A program made the position numbers and the translations under genes. The notes below the pieces were generated by a model. The model was not told where the DNA came from. It saw nothing but the letters and a program-made list of their open reading frames with translations, and searched no databases. A stretch of DNA of 60,902 nucleotides from positions 1 through 60,902 of the forward strand of contig USDL01000005.1 in NCBI GenBank assembly GCA_900553365.1. Reading direction: 5' to 3'. Positions 27,548-35,658 of this stretch are shown in pieces (position 1 is the stretch's first letter; each line of letters begins with the position of its first letter). The stretch comes from an uncultured Clostridium sp. (GTDB taxonomy: Bacteria > Bacillota > Clostridia > TANB77 > CAG-508).

Positions 27548-28159
27548 TTGAAAATAAGAATTAATATTCAAATATTTATAATGATAGGAATACTAATTTT
27601 AACAAGACAAATAGAAATATATGCATGGCTTATGCTATTTGCTCTAATACACGAACTTGCTCATACATTTGCAGGAATACTACTAAAACTAAAACCAAAA
27701 ACATTAGAAATAGAACCATTTGGAATAGGCATAATATTTGAAAGCTATCAAAACACCGAAAAAAATAAAATAATAATAGCACTTGCTGGACCAACTATGA
27801 ACCTCTTATTAGCAATAATCTTTAGTTTTGTAAATATAAAAGCCAGAGAACTAATAGTAAATGCAAACTTATTGCTTTCAATTTTTAACATGATACCAAT
27901 ATATCCATTAGATGGTGGAAGAATAATAAAATCTATATTAAGAACCAAAAAAGGAAAAGAAGAAACAGAAGCCATAGTAAATAAAATCTCAAACATATTG
28001 ATGATAAGCATAACAATGATTTCGAGTTTACTAGTTTTAAAGTATAAAAATATTGCTCTATTAATAGTTGTTGGATATTTATGGATTATAGTTATAAGAG
28101 AAAACAAAAAGTATACACTATGGAAAAAAATTAATGTGACATTAAACAAAAAAAACTGA
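27548..28159 (+). CDS. spoIVFB: M50 family intramembrane protease, SpoIVFB-like
   Basis: A 203-residue site-2-protease-type enzyme. The zinc motif HELAH is near residue 36 and YPLDGGR near 119, separated by further membrane helices. This is the compact arrangement of SpoIVFB, which cleaves pro-sigma-K in the outer forespore membrane. The start is TTG 27548, with AGGGGATGAG overlapping the stop of the M23 gene. SpoIVFB usually has a C-terminal CBS domain; here the protein ends soon after the last helix, so that domain is absent. Confidence 0.85.
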   Translation: MKIRINIQIFIMIGILILTRQIEIYAWLMLFALIHELAHTFAGILLKLKPKTLEIEPFGIGIIFESYQNTEKNKIIIALAGPTMNLLLAIIFSFVNIKARELIVNANLLLSIFNMIPIYPLDGGRIIKSILRTKKGKEETEAIVNKISNILMISITMISSLLVLKYKNIALLIVVGYLWIIVIRENKKYTLWKKINVTLNKKN

Positions 28160-28229
28160 CAATTTGCTTGACTTTTTATTAAATAAGTGTAAAAATAAAT
28201 ATATAGGAAATGAAATATAGGAGGTACTA

Positions 28230-28676
28230 ATGAAGAAAAATAAATTAAAAAGTCAAGCAGGAATAACACTAACAATATTGATGATAACCATAGTAGTATT
28301 ATCAATTTTAGTGACCATTGTAGTTAGGCATGTAGATACAGGAACAGACTTAAGAAACTATAATTATATGAAAGCAGATATTGATTTATTATACAGTAAA
28401 ATAATGACATATTATAATGAAAACAACAGCATACCAACAACAGGAGACGCCTTCAATGCAAAAACTACTTTAGGAGGACAAGCAAGTAGTAGAGATAATG
28501 ATAATTATTATCAAATAGATTTAAGCCAATTATATAATATAACATTAAATTTTGGTGGAGGAACACTTCAAAATGGAGACATTTATATAGTAAATGAACA
28601 AAGCCATGAAGTATATTATTTTAAAGGCGTTGTAGTTGATAACGAAAAATACTACCATCCAGTGAGCAATAATTAG
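28230..28676 (+). CDS. prepilin-like protein, frame interrupted by UAG
   Basis: A 148-codon ORF that starts with KSQAGITLTILMITIVVLSI, a type IV pilin/pseudopilin-like N-terminal helix with Gly before ITLT. The middle has LDLLYSKIMTYYNEN-like helix and a Tyr-rich part ending VDNEKYYHPVSNN. The frame stops at TAG 28674-28676, but the same frame continues open for 103 codons with a cysteine-rich tail. AGGAGG precedes ATG 28230. No pilus assembly genes are nearby. Confidence 0.7.
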   Translation: MKKNKLKSQAGITLTILMITIVVLSILVTIVVRHVDTGTDLRNYNYMKADIDLLYSKIMTYYNENNSIPTTGDAFNAKTTLGGQASSRDNDNYYQIDLSQLYNITLNFGGGTLQNGDIYIVNEQSHEVYYFKGVVVDNEKYYHPVSNN

Positions 28677-28988
28677 CACCAAACTATTAATGATACTACT
28701 ATTATTATTGCAAAGTGTGAGCTAAAAACGAAAACGATAAATTTTATAACAGTAGAGGCAGCTGCAACAGTGCAAAGCATTAAAACACGAACAAGAACAA
28801 AATGCCCAGGAACAGGAACAACAAGTATTACAGAGACAGTAACTTTCCCAAATTGTAATGGAACAAAAACAGTTACAGAGACATGTAAAGGAGGATCAAG
28901 TTGTTCTACATGTAATGGTACAGGAGAAACAACAACAACTGTAACTGGCTGTGTTCATGGAAAAACAGAAGAACATGATGAATTATAA
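28677..28988 (+). pseudogene. in-frame continuation of the prepilin-like gene beyond UAG, DnaJ-like Cys repeats
   Basis: The codons after TAG 28674-28676 stay open to TAA at 28986-28988 in the same frame. The last 70 codons encode repeated KCPGTG, PNCNGT, ETCKGGSS and CSTCNGTG segments, like CxxCxGxG zinc-finger repeats of DnaJ. No good ribosome site precedes the internal GTG 28770. Either the gene carries a nonsense mutation, or UAG is read through. The pattern of the tail shows it was, or is, translated. Confidence 0.55.
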
Positions 28989-29071
28989 TTAAAATTTATT
29001 AAATAGAAAAACATTGACTTTAAATATAAAACTATGATATTATATACAATATAAAAAAGGAGGATATTAAA

Positions 29072-30337
29072 ATGGAAGAAAAGGATTTTGAGAAGAAGTC
29101 AAAAAAGAAAGGTTTAATAATTTTTATTGTTATACTTGCAATAATATTATTAGCTCTTGGAGGAGGATATGCATATTTAAAAATAGCAAATAAACCAGAA
29201 AAATTATTTGGTAAATTAATAGACGAAGCATTTGAACTTAAAGAAGATGTTAAATCATATAGAATGGAGTTAGGGATAGCTGCTTCAGTTAACACAGATA
29301 ATGAAGAACTAAAAGCAATAATAGAAGGATTAAAAGTTAAATCAATAACAGAAATTGATTTAAACAAAAAAATATTTAATGAAAATTTAAAAATTTCACA
29401 TGAAGATAATTCAATAATAGACCTAAATGCACTTATAGAAAATGACAAGGCATACATCTATTCAAAAGACCTATTTAGTAAATATATTCAAATTCCAGAG
29501 GAAGATGTTGGAGACCTAAAAAATGTTTTTACACAAACAGATACTGACAATAAAGCATTAGAAAATGATTTTAAACAAATTTTAAAAGATGAATTAAAAC
29601 CAGAAAGATTAAGCCAAGAAAATGTTACTTTAAACGGAAAAAGAACAACTAAATCAACTTTAAAACTTACCGCAAAGGAAACTCTTGAACTTACAAATAA
29701 AGTATTATCAAAAGCTTATGACTACACTAAAGAAGAAAATTTAAAAACTCTAATAGAAGAAATTGATACAACAATTAAAGATGAAGAATATAATTCAAAA
29801 GACTATATTGAAATAACTTTATACACACAAGGCTTAAAATCTGAACTTGTAAAAGCAGAAATAAACGTTGTAGATATGGATTATGAAGAAATTGTTTTAT
29901 TGTTAGAAATTAACATAGAAACAAAAAACAAATATGAAATAAGAGTTTTATCAAACGAAGAATCTACTAAAAAAGAAGAAGCAGCCGAAATGTTCACAGT
30001 TAAAGTACATTTAGAAGATGAACATAATGGAACTATAAAGGTAAAACTAAATATTGATGAGGATTCTTCAATCATAATAAGAATGAATGTTAAAGAAGAA
30101 ATAAATCCAACAATAGAAAATAGAGATGTACAAAACAGCGTAAATATGAATGAATTAACAGAACTAGACTATATGGAAATATATAACAATCTTCAAAAAA
30201 ATGAAATACTATACAATATATTTTTATCATTAATGTTTAACACAGATAATGATGAAGACTTAGAATTTGATAACGATGACTATTATGAATTTCAAGAACC
30301 AGAAGATATAAATAATTTAGTAGAAAACGTAGTATAA
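29072..30337 (+). CDS. membrane-anchored extracellular protein of unknown function
   Basis: A 421-residue protein with a Lys-rich start, one membrane helix (about 14-36) and a long acidic extracellular part. The body has alternating strands (for example ITEIDLNKKIFNENL, KAYIYSKDLFSKYI, TLNGKRTTKSTLKL), a layout like large lipoprotein-type beta folds, but no lipobox is present. I do not recognise the family. A promoter TTGACT (29014-29019) with TATTAT (29038-29043) and AGGAGG support independent expression. It is followed by a hairpin at 30364. Confidence 0.6.
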   Translation: MEEKDFEKKSKKKGLIIFIVILAIILLALGGGYAYLKIANKPEKLFGKLIDEAFELKEDVKSYRMELGIAASVNTDNEELKAIIEGLKVKSITEIDLNKKIFNENLKISHEDNSIIDLNALIENDKAYIYSKDLFSKYIQIPEEDVGDLKNVFTQTDTDNKALENDFKQILKDELKPERLSQENVTLNGKRTTKSTLKLTAKETLELTNKVLSKAYDYTKEENLKTLIEEIDTTIKDEEYNSKDYIEITLYTQGLKSELVKAEINVVDMDYEEIVLLLEINIETKNKYEIRVLSNEESTKKEEAAEMFTVKVHLEDEHNGTIKVKLNIDEDSSIIIRMNVKEEINPTIENRDVQNSVNMNELTELDYMEIYNNLQKNEILYNIFLSLMFNTDNDEDLEFDNDDYYEFQEPEDINNLVENVV

Positions 30338-30363
30338 TATTAATTATTACTTAAGATTTATCT

Positions 30364-30398
30364 AGAGACGGAAAAGTAAAAACCGTCTCTAATATTTT
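30364..30398 (+). terminator. hairpin before tatD
   Basis: AGAGACGG (30364-30371) pairs with CCGTCTCT (30383-30390), followed by AATATTTT. Moderate terminator. Confidence 0.65.
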
Positions 30399-30413
30399 AG
30401 AAAAGAGGAAAAA

Positions 30414-31193
30414 ATGAATTTACTAGATGCACACGCACACTATAATGATGAAAAGTTTGATGATAATAGAGAAAAAATAATTGAAGAAATACACAATTTT
30501 GGTGTAGATACAATTATTAATGCAGGGTATAGCTTAGAAAGCTCAAAAAAAGCAGTTGAAATAGCTAAAAACTATGATTTTATGTATGCAACAGTTGGAG
30601 TATCCCCAAACGATATAGAAAATTTAGGAAATGATTATTTAGACCAAATAGAAAAAATGGCACAAGACCAAAAAGTAGTTGCAATAGGCGAAATTGGGCT
30701 AGATTACTATTGGAATAAAGAAAATAAATGTAAGCAACAAGAAGTATTTATAAAACAAATAGAGCTCGCAAATAAGCTAGATTTGCCAATAGTAATACAC
30801 ACAAGAGAAGCTGTAATGGATACAATTAATATATTAAAAAACGAAATAAATTGCAAAAATAAAGGTGTATTTCATTGTTGCCCACTAAATATGGAGCTAA
30901 TAAAAGAAGGCTTAAAACTAGGTTTTTACATATCTTTTGCTGGCCCAATAACTTTTAAAAATTCAAAAAATGCTGAAGAAGTTGTAAAATATGTGCCAAT
31001 GGATAGATTCTTAACAGAAACAGATTCACCATATTTAAGTCCAGAACCAGTTAGAGGAACAACAAATGATTCAAGAAATATAAAATACATTGCACAAAAA
31101 ATTGCTGACTTTAAAAATATAACAATAGAAGAAGTTACAAACCAAGTTGCAAAAAATGCAAAAGAAATTTTTAAACTTACAAAAAATAGCTAA
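30414..31193 (+). CDS. tatD: TatD family metal-dependent hydrolase
   Basis: A TIM-barrel metal-dependent nuclease of the TatD family, 259 residues, normal length. Metal and active-site segments are DAHAHYND at the start, GEIGLDYYW near 95, PIVIHTREA near 128, FHCCPLN near 153 and LTETDSPYLSPEPVRG near 205. Ribosome site GAGG precedes ATG 30414. Members are DNA/D-aminoacyl-tRNA hydrolases; the exact substrate cannot be told from sequence. The 3' end is close to the FemAB-like gene. Confidence 0.93.
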   Translation: MNLLDAHAHYNDEKFDDNREKIIEEIHNFGVDTIINAGYSLESSKKAVEIAKNYDFMYATVGVSPNDIENLGNDYLDQIEKMAQDQKVVAIGEIGLDYYWNKENKCKQQEVFIKQIELANKLDLPIVIHTREAVMDTINILKNEINCKNKGVFHCCPLNMELIKEGLKLGFYISFAGPITFKNSKNAEEVVKYVPMDRFLTETDSPYLSPEPVRGTTNDSRNIKYIAQKIADFKNITIEEVTNQVAKNAKEIFKLTKNS

Positions 31194-31221
31194 AAATAAT
31201 GTTTTAAGAAAGGAATTAGCA

Positions 31222-32268
31222 ATGGAAAAAATAAACCAAAAAGAATATCAAGAATTTTTAGAAAAACATGAAAGATGTCATTATGCACAAAGCTTAGAAT
31301 GGGCAAATATTAAAAATGATTGGAAGAACGAAATAATACTTGTAAGAGATGAAAAAGGAAAAATTAAAGCCTCTCTTAGCGTATTAATACGAAAGCTTCC
31401 AGCCATTAAATCAACAATAATGTATGCTCCAAGAGGACCAGTATGTGATGTTGATGATGAGAAATCATTTAAAAAACTTATGGAAAAAGCAGATGAACTG
31501 GCTAAAAAATATAAAGCTTTTATGTTCAAAATGGACCCAGATATTCTAGCTAGTAATTTAAACTTCAAAAATATGGCTAAAAAATACGGATTTAAAGTTG
31601 AGGATAAAGTAAATGATGTAAACACACTATTACAGCCAAGATTTGTATTTAGATTAGATATAAAAGGCAAAACAGAAGAGGAAGTATTTAGTGCTTTTCA
31701 TTCAAAAACTAGATACAATATTCGTTTAGCCACAAAAAAAGGTGTAACATTAAGAGTTGGAACAAAGGACAACTTGCAGGAATTTCAAGATATATTAGAA
31801 ACAACAGGACAGCGAGATGGCTTCTATATTAGAAAGAAAGAATATTTTGAAAAGTTCTTTGATAGCTTTGATAATGAACATTTAAAACTTGTTTTTGCTG
31901 ATTATGAGGGTAAGCCAATAGCCTGCGTATTAAATATATTCTATGGAAATAAAGAATGGTATTTATATGGTGGTAGCTTAAATGAGCATAGAAACTTAAT
32001 GTCAACATATCTTTTACAATGGGAAATGATTAAAGAGGCAATAGAACGCAAAATGGATTGTTACGACTTTAGAGGCGTATGTGCAACAGATAGCGAGCAT
32101 TATAATGAAGGTCTATATAGGTTTAAAAAAGGCTTTAATGCAGACTTTGTAGAATTTATGGATATGCATAAAATTTATAATCCTGTTATTTACTTTCTAT
32201 TTGAAAAATGCGGATATAAATTAAGAGATTTAAAATTAAAAATAACTAGTAAATTCAAGAAAAAATAG
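31222..32268 (+). CDS. FemAB/FemX-like aminoacyltransferase
   Basis: A 348-residue GNAT-fold protein of the FemXAB group, which adds amino acids from aminoacyl-tRNA to the peptidoglycan stem peptide. The start is ATG 31222 with AAGGAATT upstream; an earlier in-frame ATG lies inside tatD. Visible family features are YAQSLEWANIK near the start, STIMYAPRGPVCD, the FHSKTRYNIRLATKKGV basic segment, and a C-terminal GSLNEHRNLMSTYLLQWEMI with YDFRGVC. It probably makes an interpeptide bridge or related wall change. A strong terminator follows. Confidence 0.85.
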   Translation: MEKINQKEYQEFLEKHERCHYAQSLEWANIKNDWKNEIILVRDEKGKIKASLSVLIRKLPAIKSTIMYAPRGPVCDVDDEKSFKKLMEKADELAKKYKAFMFKMDPDILASNLNFKNMAKKYGFKVEDKVNDVNTLLQPRFVFRLDIKGKTEEEVFSAFHSKTRYNIRLATKKGVTLRVGTKDNLQEFQDILETTGQRDGFYIRKKEYFEKFFDSFDNEHLKLVFADYEGKPIACVLNIFYGNKEWYLYGGSLNEHRNLMSTYLLQWEMIKEAIERKMDCYDFRGVCATDSEHYNEGLYRFKKGFNADFVEFMDMHKIYNPVIYFLFEKCGYKLRDLKLKITSKFKKK

Positions 32269-32346
32269 AAATTTGTTCGACACGGGTTGTAAATTGAAAA
32301 AGAAAGACAAAGAACATTAATAAAAAAAGGGTGGTCAGAATTGAAG

Positions 32347-32396
32347 TGAACCCAAAATGTTAGACCAAAAAGTTTAACATTTTGGGTTCATTTTTT
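32347..32396. terminator. bidirectional terminator between femX-like and lemA
   Basis: TGAACCCAAAATGTTA (32347-32362) pairs perfectly with TAACATTTTGGGTTCA (32375-32390) and is followed by a T-run. The genes on either side converge. Confidence 0.85.
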
Positions 32397-32405
32397 ATTT
32401 GAAAA

Positions 32406-32960
32406 CTATTTGTTAAAATCAACTTTAACATTTTTTCTTGCTTCTTGACTTTCAGCTTCAAATAATTCAACTGCTTCAAAATGGAACATTGATGCAATTA
32501 TATTTGAAGGAACAACTTCAAGCTTTGTGTTATATTTTGTTGCAACATCATTATAGAATTGTCTAGAAAATGCAATTTTATTTTCAGTATTTTGTAATTC
32601 TTCTTGTAGTTGACTGAAATTTGCACTTGCTTTTAAATCTGGATAATTTTCAGCAACAGCCATAATTGTTTTTAAAGCACCAGAAAGTTCGCCATCTAAT
32701 TTAGATTTTTCGTTAACAGATGAAGCATTAGCCCAAGAAGTTCTTAATTCTGTAACTTTTGTTAAAACGTCACTTTCATGTCCCATATAGCCTTTAACAG
32801 TTTCTACTAAATTAGGAATCAAATCAAATCTTCTTTGTAATTGTACATCAATTTGGCTCCAGCCATTCTTAACCTTTTGTTTTAATCCAACTAGAGAGTT
32901 ATAAACTGATATAGCATACAGTATTAGTAGTACAATAATAATTAAAACAATCCAAACCAT
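32406..32960 (-). CDS. lemA: LemA family protein
   Basis: A 184-residue protein: one N-terminal membrane helix (about 1-20, VWIVLIIIVLLILYAI), then a long helical bundle outside or at the membrane. LemA signatures are YNSLVGLKQKVKNGWSQIDV, QRRFDLIPNLVETVKGY and AENYPDLKASANF. ATG 32960 has AGGAGG upstream, so the ATG at 32978 is not used. Function in bacteria is poorly known; LemA proteins are tied to envelope stress and sensing. It is a single gene converging with the femX-like gene. Confidence 0.93.
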   Translation of the reverse strand: MVWIVLIIIVLLILYAISVYNSLVGLKQKVKNGWSQIDVQLQRRFDLIPNLVETVKGYMGHESDVLTKVTELRTSWANASSVNEKSKLDGELSGALKTIMAVAENYPDLKASANFSQLQEELQNTENKIAFSRQFYNDVATKYNTKLEVVPSNIIASMFHFEAVELFEAESQEARKNVKVDFNK

Positions 32961-33048
32961 ATAAAAACCTCCTATCAATTATATTTTAGTACACACAAAT
33001 TATAACAAAACAAATAAAAAAATGCAAGGAGAACAGAAAAAAATAAAA

Positions 33049-33140
33049 TGTTACAAAAATGTTACAAAAGTATTACAAGAATATTAAGTTTTAAAAACAT
33101 TAAAAAAAATGTTGACTTTTATCAAAATAAAGGTTAACAT
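33049..33140 (+). promoter_or_regulatory. WalR-like box array and promoter of the second repeat surface gene
   Basis: TGTTAC (33049), TGTTAC (33060), TATTAC (33071) and TATTAA (33082) are each 11 bp apart. The first two form TGTTAC-N5-TGTTAC, an exact match to the WalR consensus TGTWAH-N5-TGTWAH. A promoter TTGACT (33112-33117), 17 bp, TAACAT (33135-33140) follows. Confidence 0.6.
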
Positions 33141-33200
33141 TTAATTAAAATAAAAGATAGTGTTAAATAAACCATAAAAAATAAGATGAGGGGGAGAATT

Positions 33201-35438
33201 ATGAATTTAAAAGAATTAAAAAGAAAGCAAATCCTTACAATTACAACTATAGCGTTAATATTGATTTCTTTTACAGTAATTGTAGCTTCTGTATTAAATA
33301 TAAAAGCTTTTGCAAACACGGGAGATGATATAAATGCAGAACTAAATGGTTGTCAGCATACATTTGGTAATTGGTATGTAGGTTCAAATAAATTGCACGC
33401 AAGAGATTGTACAAAATGTGGTGCAACTGAATCTGATTCACATGCAGCTTCATGGGGAAGTTGGGCAGAGAATACAATATCAAATAGACACGAAAGAAAC
33501 TGTACTGTATCAAGCTGTACAATTAAAGAAGACCATGCACCTGTAGATACTAACAATGATGGAAAATGTGATACTTGTGGCTTTACAATGGGAACAAGTG
33601 GTGGAAGTACACACACACATTCATTTACAAATAACTGGGTAACAAAGACAGATGGCGATCATTATCTATGTTGTGATGATAGCACATGTAGTAGCACAAG
33701 TAAAAGCCATAGTGCTGTATGGGGAAGTTGGACAGAAAATACAATATCAAATAAACACGAAAGATACTGTAGCGTATCAAATTGTACAATTAGAGATTGG
33801 GACAATGAACATACTCCAGTAGATGCAAATAATGATGGAAAGTGTGATATTTGTGGACTTACAATGGGAACAAGTGGTGGAAGTACACACACACATTCAT
33901 TTACAAATAACTGGGTAACAAAGACAGATGGCGATCATTATCTATGTTGTGATGATAGCACATGTAGTAGCACAAGTAAAAGCCATAGTGCTGTATGGGG
34001 AAGTTGGACAGAAAATACAATATCAAATAAACACGAAAGATACTGTAGCGTATCAAATTGTACAATTAGAGATTGGGACAATGAACATACTCCAGTAGAT
34101 GCAAATAATGATGGAAAGTGTGATATTTGTGGACTTACAATGGGAACAAGTGGTGGAAGTACACATACTCATACATTTACAAACAAATGGGTTATAAATG
34201 CAGATGGAAAACATTGTTTAATGTGCGATACAGCAGGTTGTACTCAAGTCAAGGAATCACATATAGCTTCTTGGACAGGAAATTCATGCACAGCGAATAG
34301 AATATGTGCAATATGTGGAATATCAGATGGACAGACACTAGGGCATAATTGGCAAGCAGCAACATGCACAAAACCAAAAACATGTGGCAGATGTCAAGCA
34401 ACAGAAGGAACAGCGTTAGGACATAATTGGCAAGCAGCAACATGTACAGAACCGGAAACATGTAGTAGATGCCAAGAAATGAGAGGGGTAGCGCTAGGAC
34501 ATGATTGGGAAATAGCAACATGCACAAAAGCAAAAACATGTAGAAGATGTCAAGCAACAGAAGGAACAGCGTTAGGACATGATTGGCAAGCAGCAACATG
34601 CACAAAAGCAAAAACATGTGGCAGATGTCAAGCAACAGAAGGAACAGCATTAGGACATAATTGGCAGGCAGCAACATGTACAGAACCTGCGAAATGTAGC
34701 AGATGTCAAACAACACAAGGAACAGCACTAGGACATGATTTTGCAAACTGGACTGATAATAATGATGGAACACATAAAGGAACATGTAATAGATGTCAAA
34801 TAGAACAATTTGAAGGACATACTTATGATGGAACAAATAAATGTACAAAATGTAATGCTGTAAAACAAAACACAACATGTGAGCATGAATGGAAAATAGA
34901 CAAAACAGGAGCAACAGAAACACAACACTGGGAGAAATGTACAAAATGCCAAGAAAAGCGAAACATTGCAAACCATACTTTTGTGAATGGAAAATGTAAC
35001 GTCTGTGATTATGTATGTAAACATACAAATACAACAGTAAAAAAGGATGAAACAAACCATTGGAAAGAATGTAATAACTGTGGAGAACAACTTGATAAAA
35101 AAGCACATAGCTATGAAAATGGTAAATGTGAATGTGGTAAAACTAAAGAATCAGGAGAAGAAGAATGTATACATACAAATAGAGAATGGAGAACTAATGA
35201 AACAGAGCACTGGCAAGTATGCAAAGATTGTGGCAAAGAAATAAAAGGCACAAGAGGAAACCACGTAAATATAAATGGAAAATGTAAAAACTGTGGAGCA
35301 ACTGAAAAAACAACCACATCAGGTAAAAACTTACCAAACACAGGAAACATAGCAAAAATAACATCAGCAGTATTAATTATTACAGTAATATGTGGAATAT
35401 CATATATTGGATTTAGAAAATATAAAGATATTAAGTAA
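33201..35438 (+). CDS. Cys/His-rich repeat surface protein with LPNTG anchor
   Basis: A wall-anchored protein of about 745 residues. ATG 33201 follows GAGGGGGAGA; the in-frame ATG at 33186 overlaps that site. The signal peptide is about 1-39. Next come two nearly identical 92-residue modules (DNA repeat of 276 bp, 33584-34135), then six tandem short units of the type GHNWQAATCTKPKTCGRCQA, and zinc-ribbon-like CxxC modules. It ends LPNTG, a hydrophobic helix and RKYKDIK. The last module matches that of the protein at 14525-16642. Every module has two CxxC or C-C pairs and conserved Trp/His, so structural metal sites are likely. No enzyme fold is seen. Confidence 0.8.
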   Translation: MNLKELKRKQILTITTIALILISFTVIVASVLNIKAFANTGDDINAELNGCQHTFGNWYVGSNKLHARDCTKCGATESDSHAASWGSWAENTISNRHERNCTVSSCTIKEDHAPVDTNNDGKCDTCGFTMGTSGGSTHTHSFTNNWVTKTDGDHYLCCDDSTCSSTSKSHSAVWGSWTENTISNKHERYCSVSNCTIRDWDNEHTPVDANNDGKCDICGLTMGTSGGSTHTHSFTNNWVTKTDGDHYLCCDDSTCSSTSKSHSAVWGSWTENTISNKHERYCSVSNCTIRDWDNEHTPVDANNDGKCDICGLTMGTSGGSTHTHTFTNKWVINADGKHCLMCDTAGCTQVKESHIASWTGNSCTANRICAICGISDGQTLGHNWQAATCTKPKTCGRCQATEGTALGHNWQAATCTEPETCSRCQEMRGVALGHDWEIATCTKAKTCRRCQATEGTALGHDWQAATCTKAKTCGRCQATEGTALGHNWQAATCTEPAKCSRCQTTQGTALGHDFANWTDNNDGTHKGTCNRCQIEQFEGHTYDGTNKCTKCNAVKQNTTCEHEWKIDKTGATETQHWEKCTKCQEKRNIANHTFVNGKCNVCDYVCKHTNTTVKKDETNHWKECNNCGEQLDKKAHSYENGKCECGKTKESGEEECIHTNREWRTNETEHWQVCKDCGKEIKGTRGNHVNINGKCKNCGATEKTTTSGKNLPNTGNIAKITSAVLIITVICGISYIGFRKYKDIK
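33584..34135 (+). repeat. two tandem 276-bp in-frame repeats
   Basis: Copy 1 (about 33584-33859) and copy 2 (about 33860-34135) appear identical base by base, each encoding 92 residues that include DGDHYLCCDDSTCSS and CDICGLTMGTSGGST. Perfect identity implies recent duplication and possible copy-number change. A third, diverged partial copy precedes them. Confidence 0.85.
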
Positions 35439-35505
35439 AAAAAGGAATAAAATACAAAAGTTTGAATATATTAATATAGAAAAGTGTTTAAAGGCTTGTA
35501 TTAAA

Positions 35506-35541
35506 AAAGCAGAATGTTTAAAAACATTCTGCTTTAAATTT
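35506..35541 (+). terminator. terminator after the LPNTG gene
   Basis: AAAGCAGAATGTTT pairs with AAACATTCTGCTTT (35522-35535), followed by AAATTTT. Confidence 0.75.
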
Positions 35542-35571
35542 TGCTTAGGGAAACAAGGACTTCAGGAGAAA

Positions 35572-35623
35572 TATTACAAAAATATTGCAAAAAATTGACA
35601 AATGTGTTAAAAAATAGTATAAT
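35572..35623 (+). promoter_or_regulatory. TATTAC boxes and promoter of the G5/3D gene
   Basis: TATTAC (35572) and TATTGC (35583) are 11 bp apart, and the next unit would fall on the -35 region (TTGACA 35595-35600). TATAAT is at 35618-35623, spacer 17. It is the same arrangement as upstream of the two Cys/His-rich surface genes. Confidence 0.55.
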
Positions 35624-35658
35624 AGAAAAGGTGAGTCCAAGGAGGGATTAAATAAAAC

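Noticed and set aside
32347..32390. Inverted repeat as an insertion-sequence or MITE end
   Set aside because: There is no target-site duplication or transposase fragment. Its position between converging genes with a T-run fits a terminator.
33584..34730. CRISPR array
   Set aside because: The repeats are in-frame coding modules without unique spacers of constant length.
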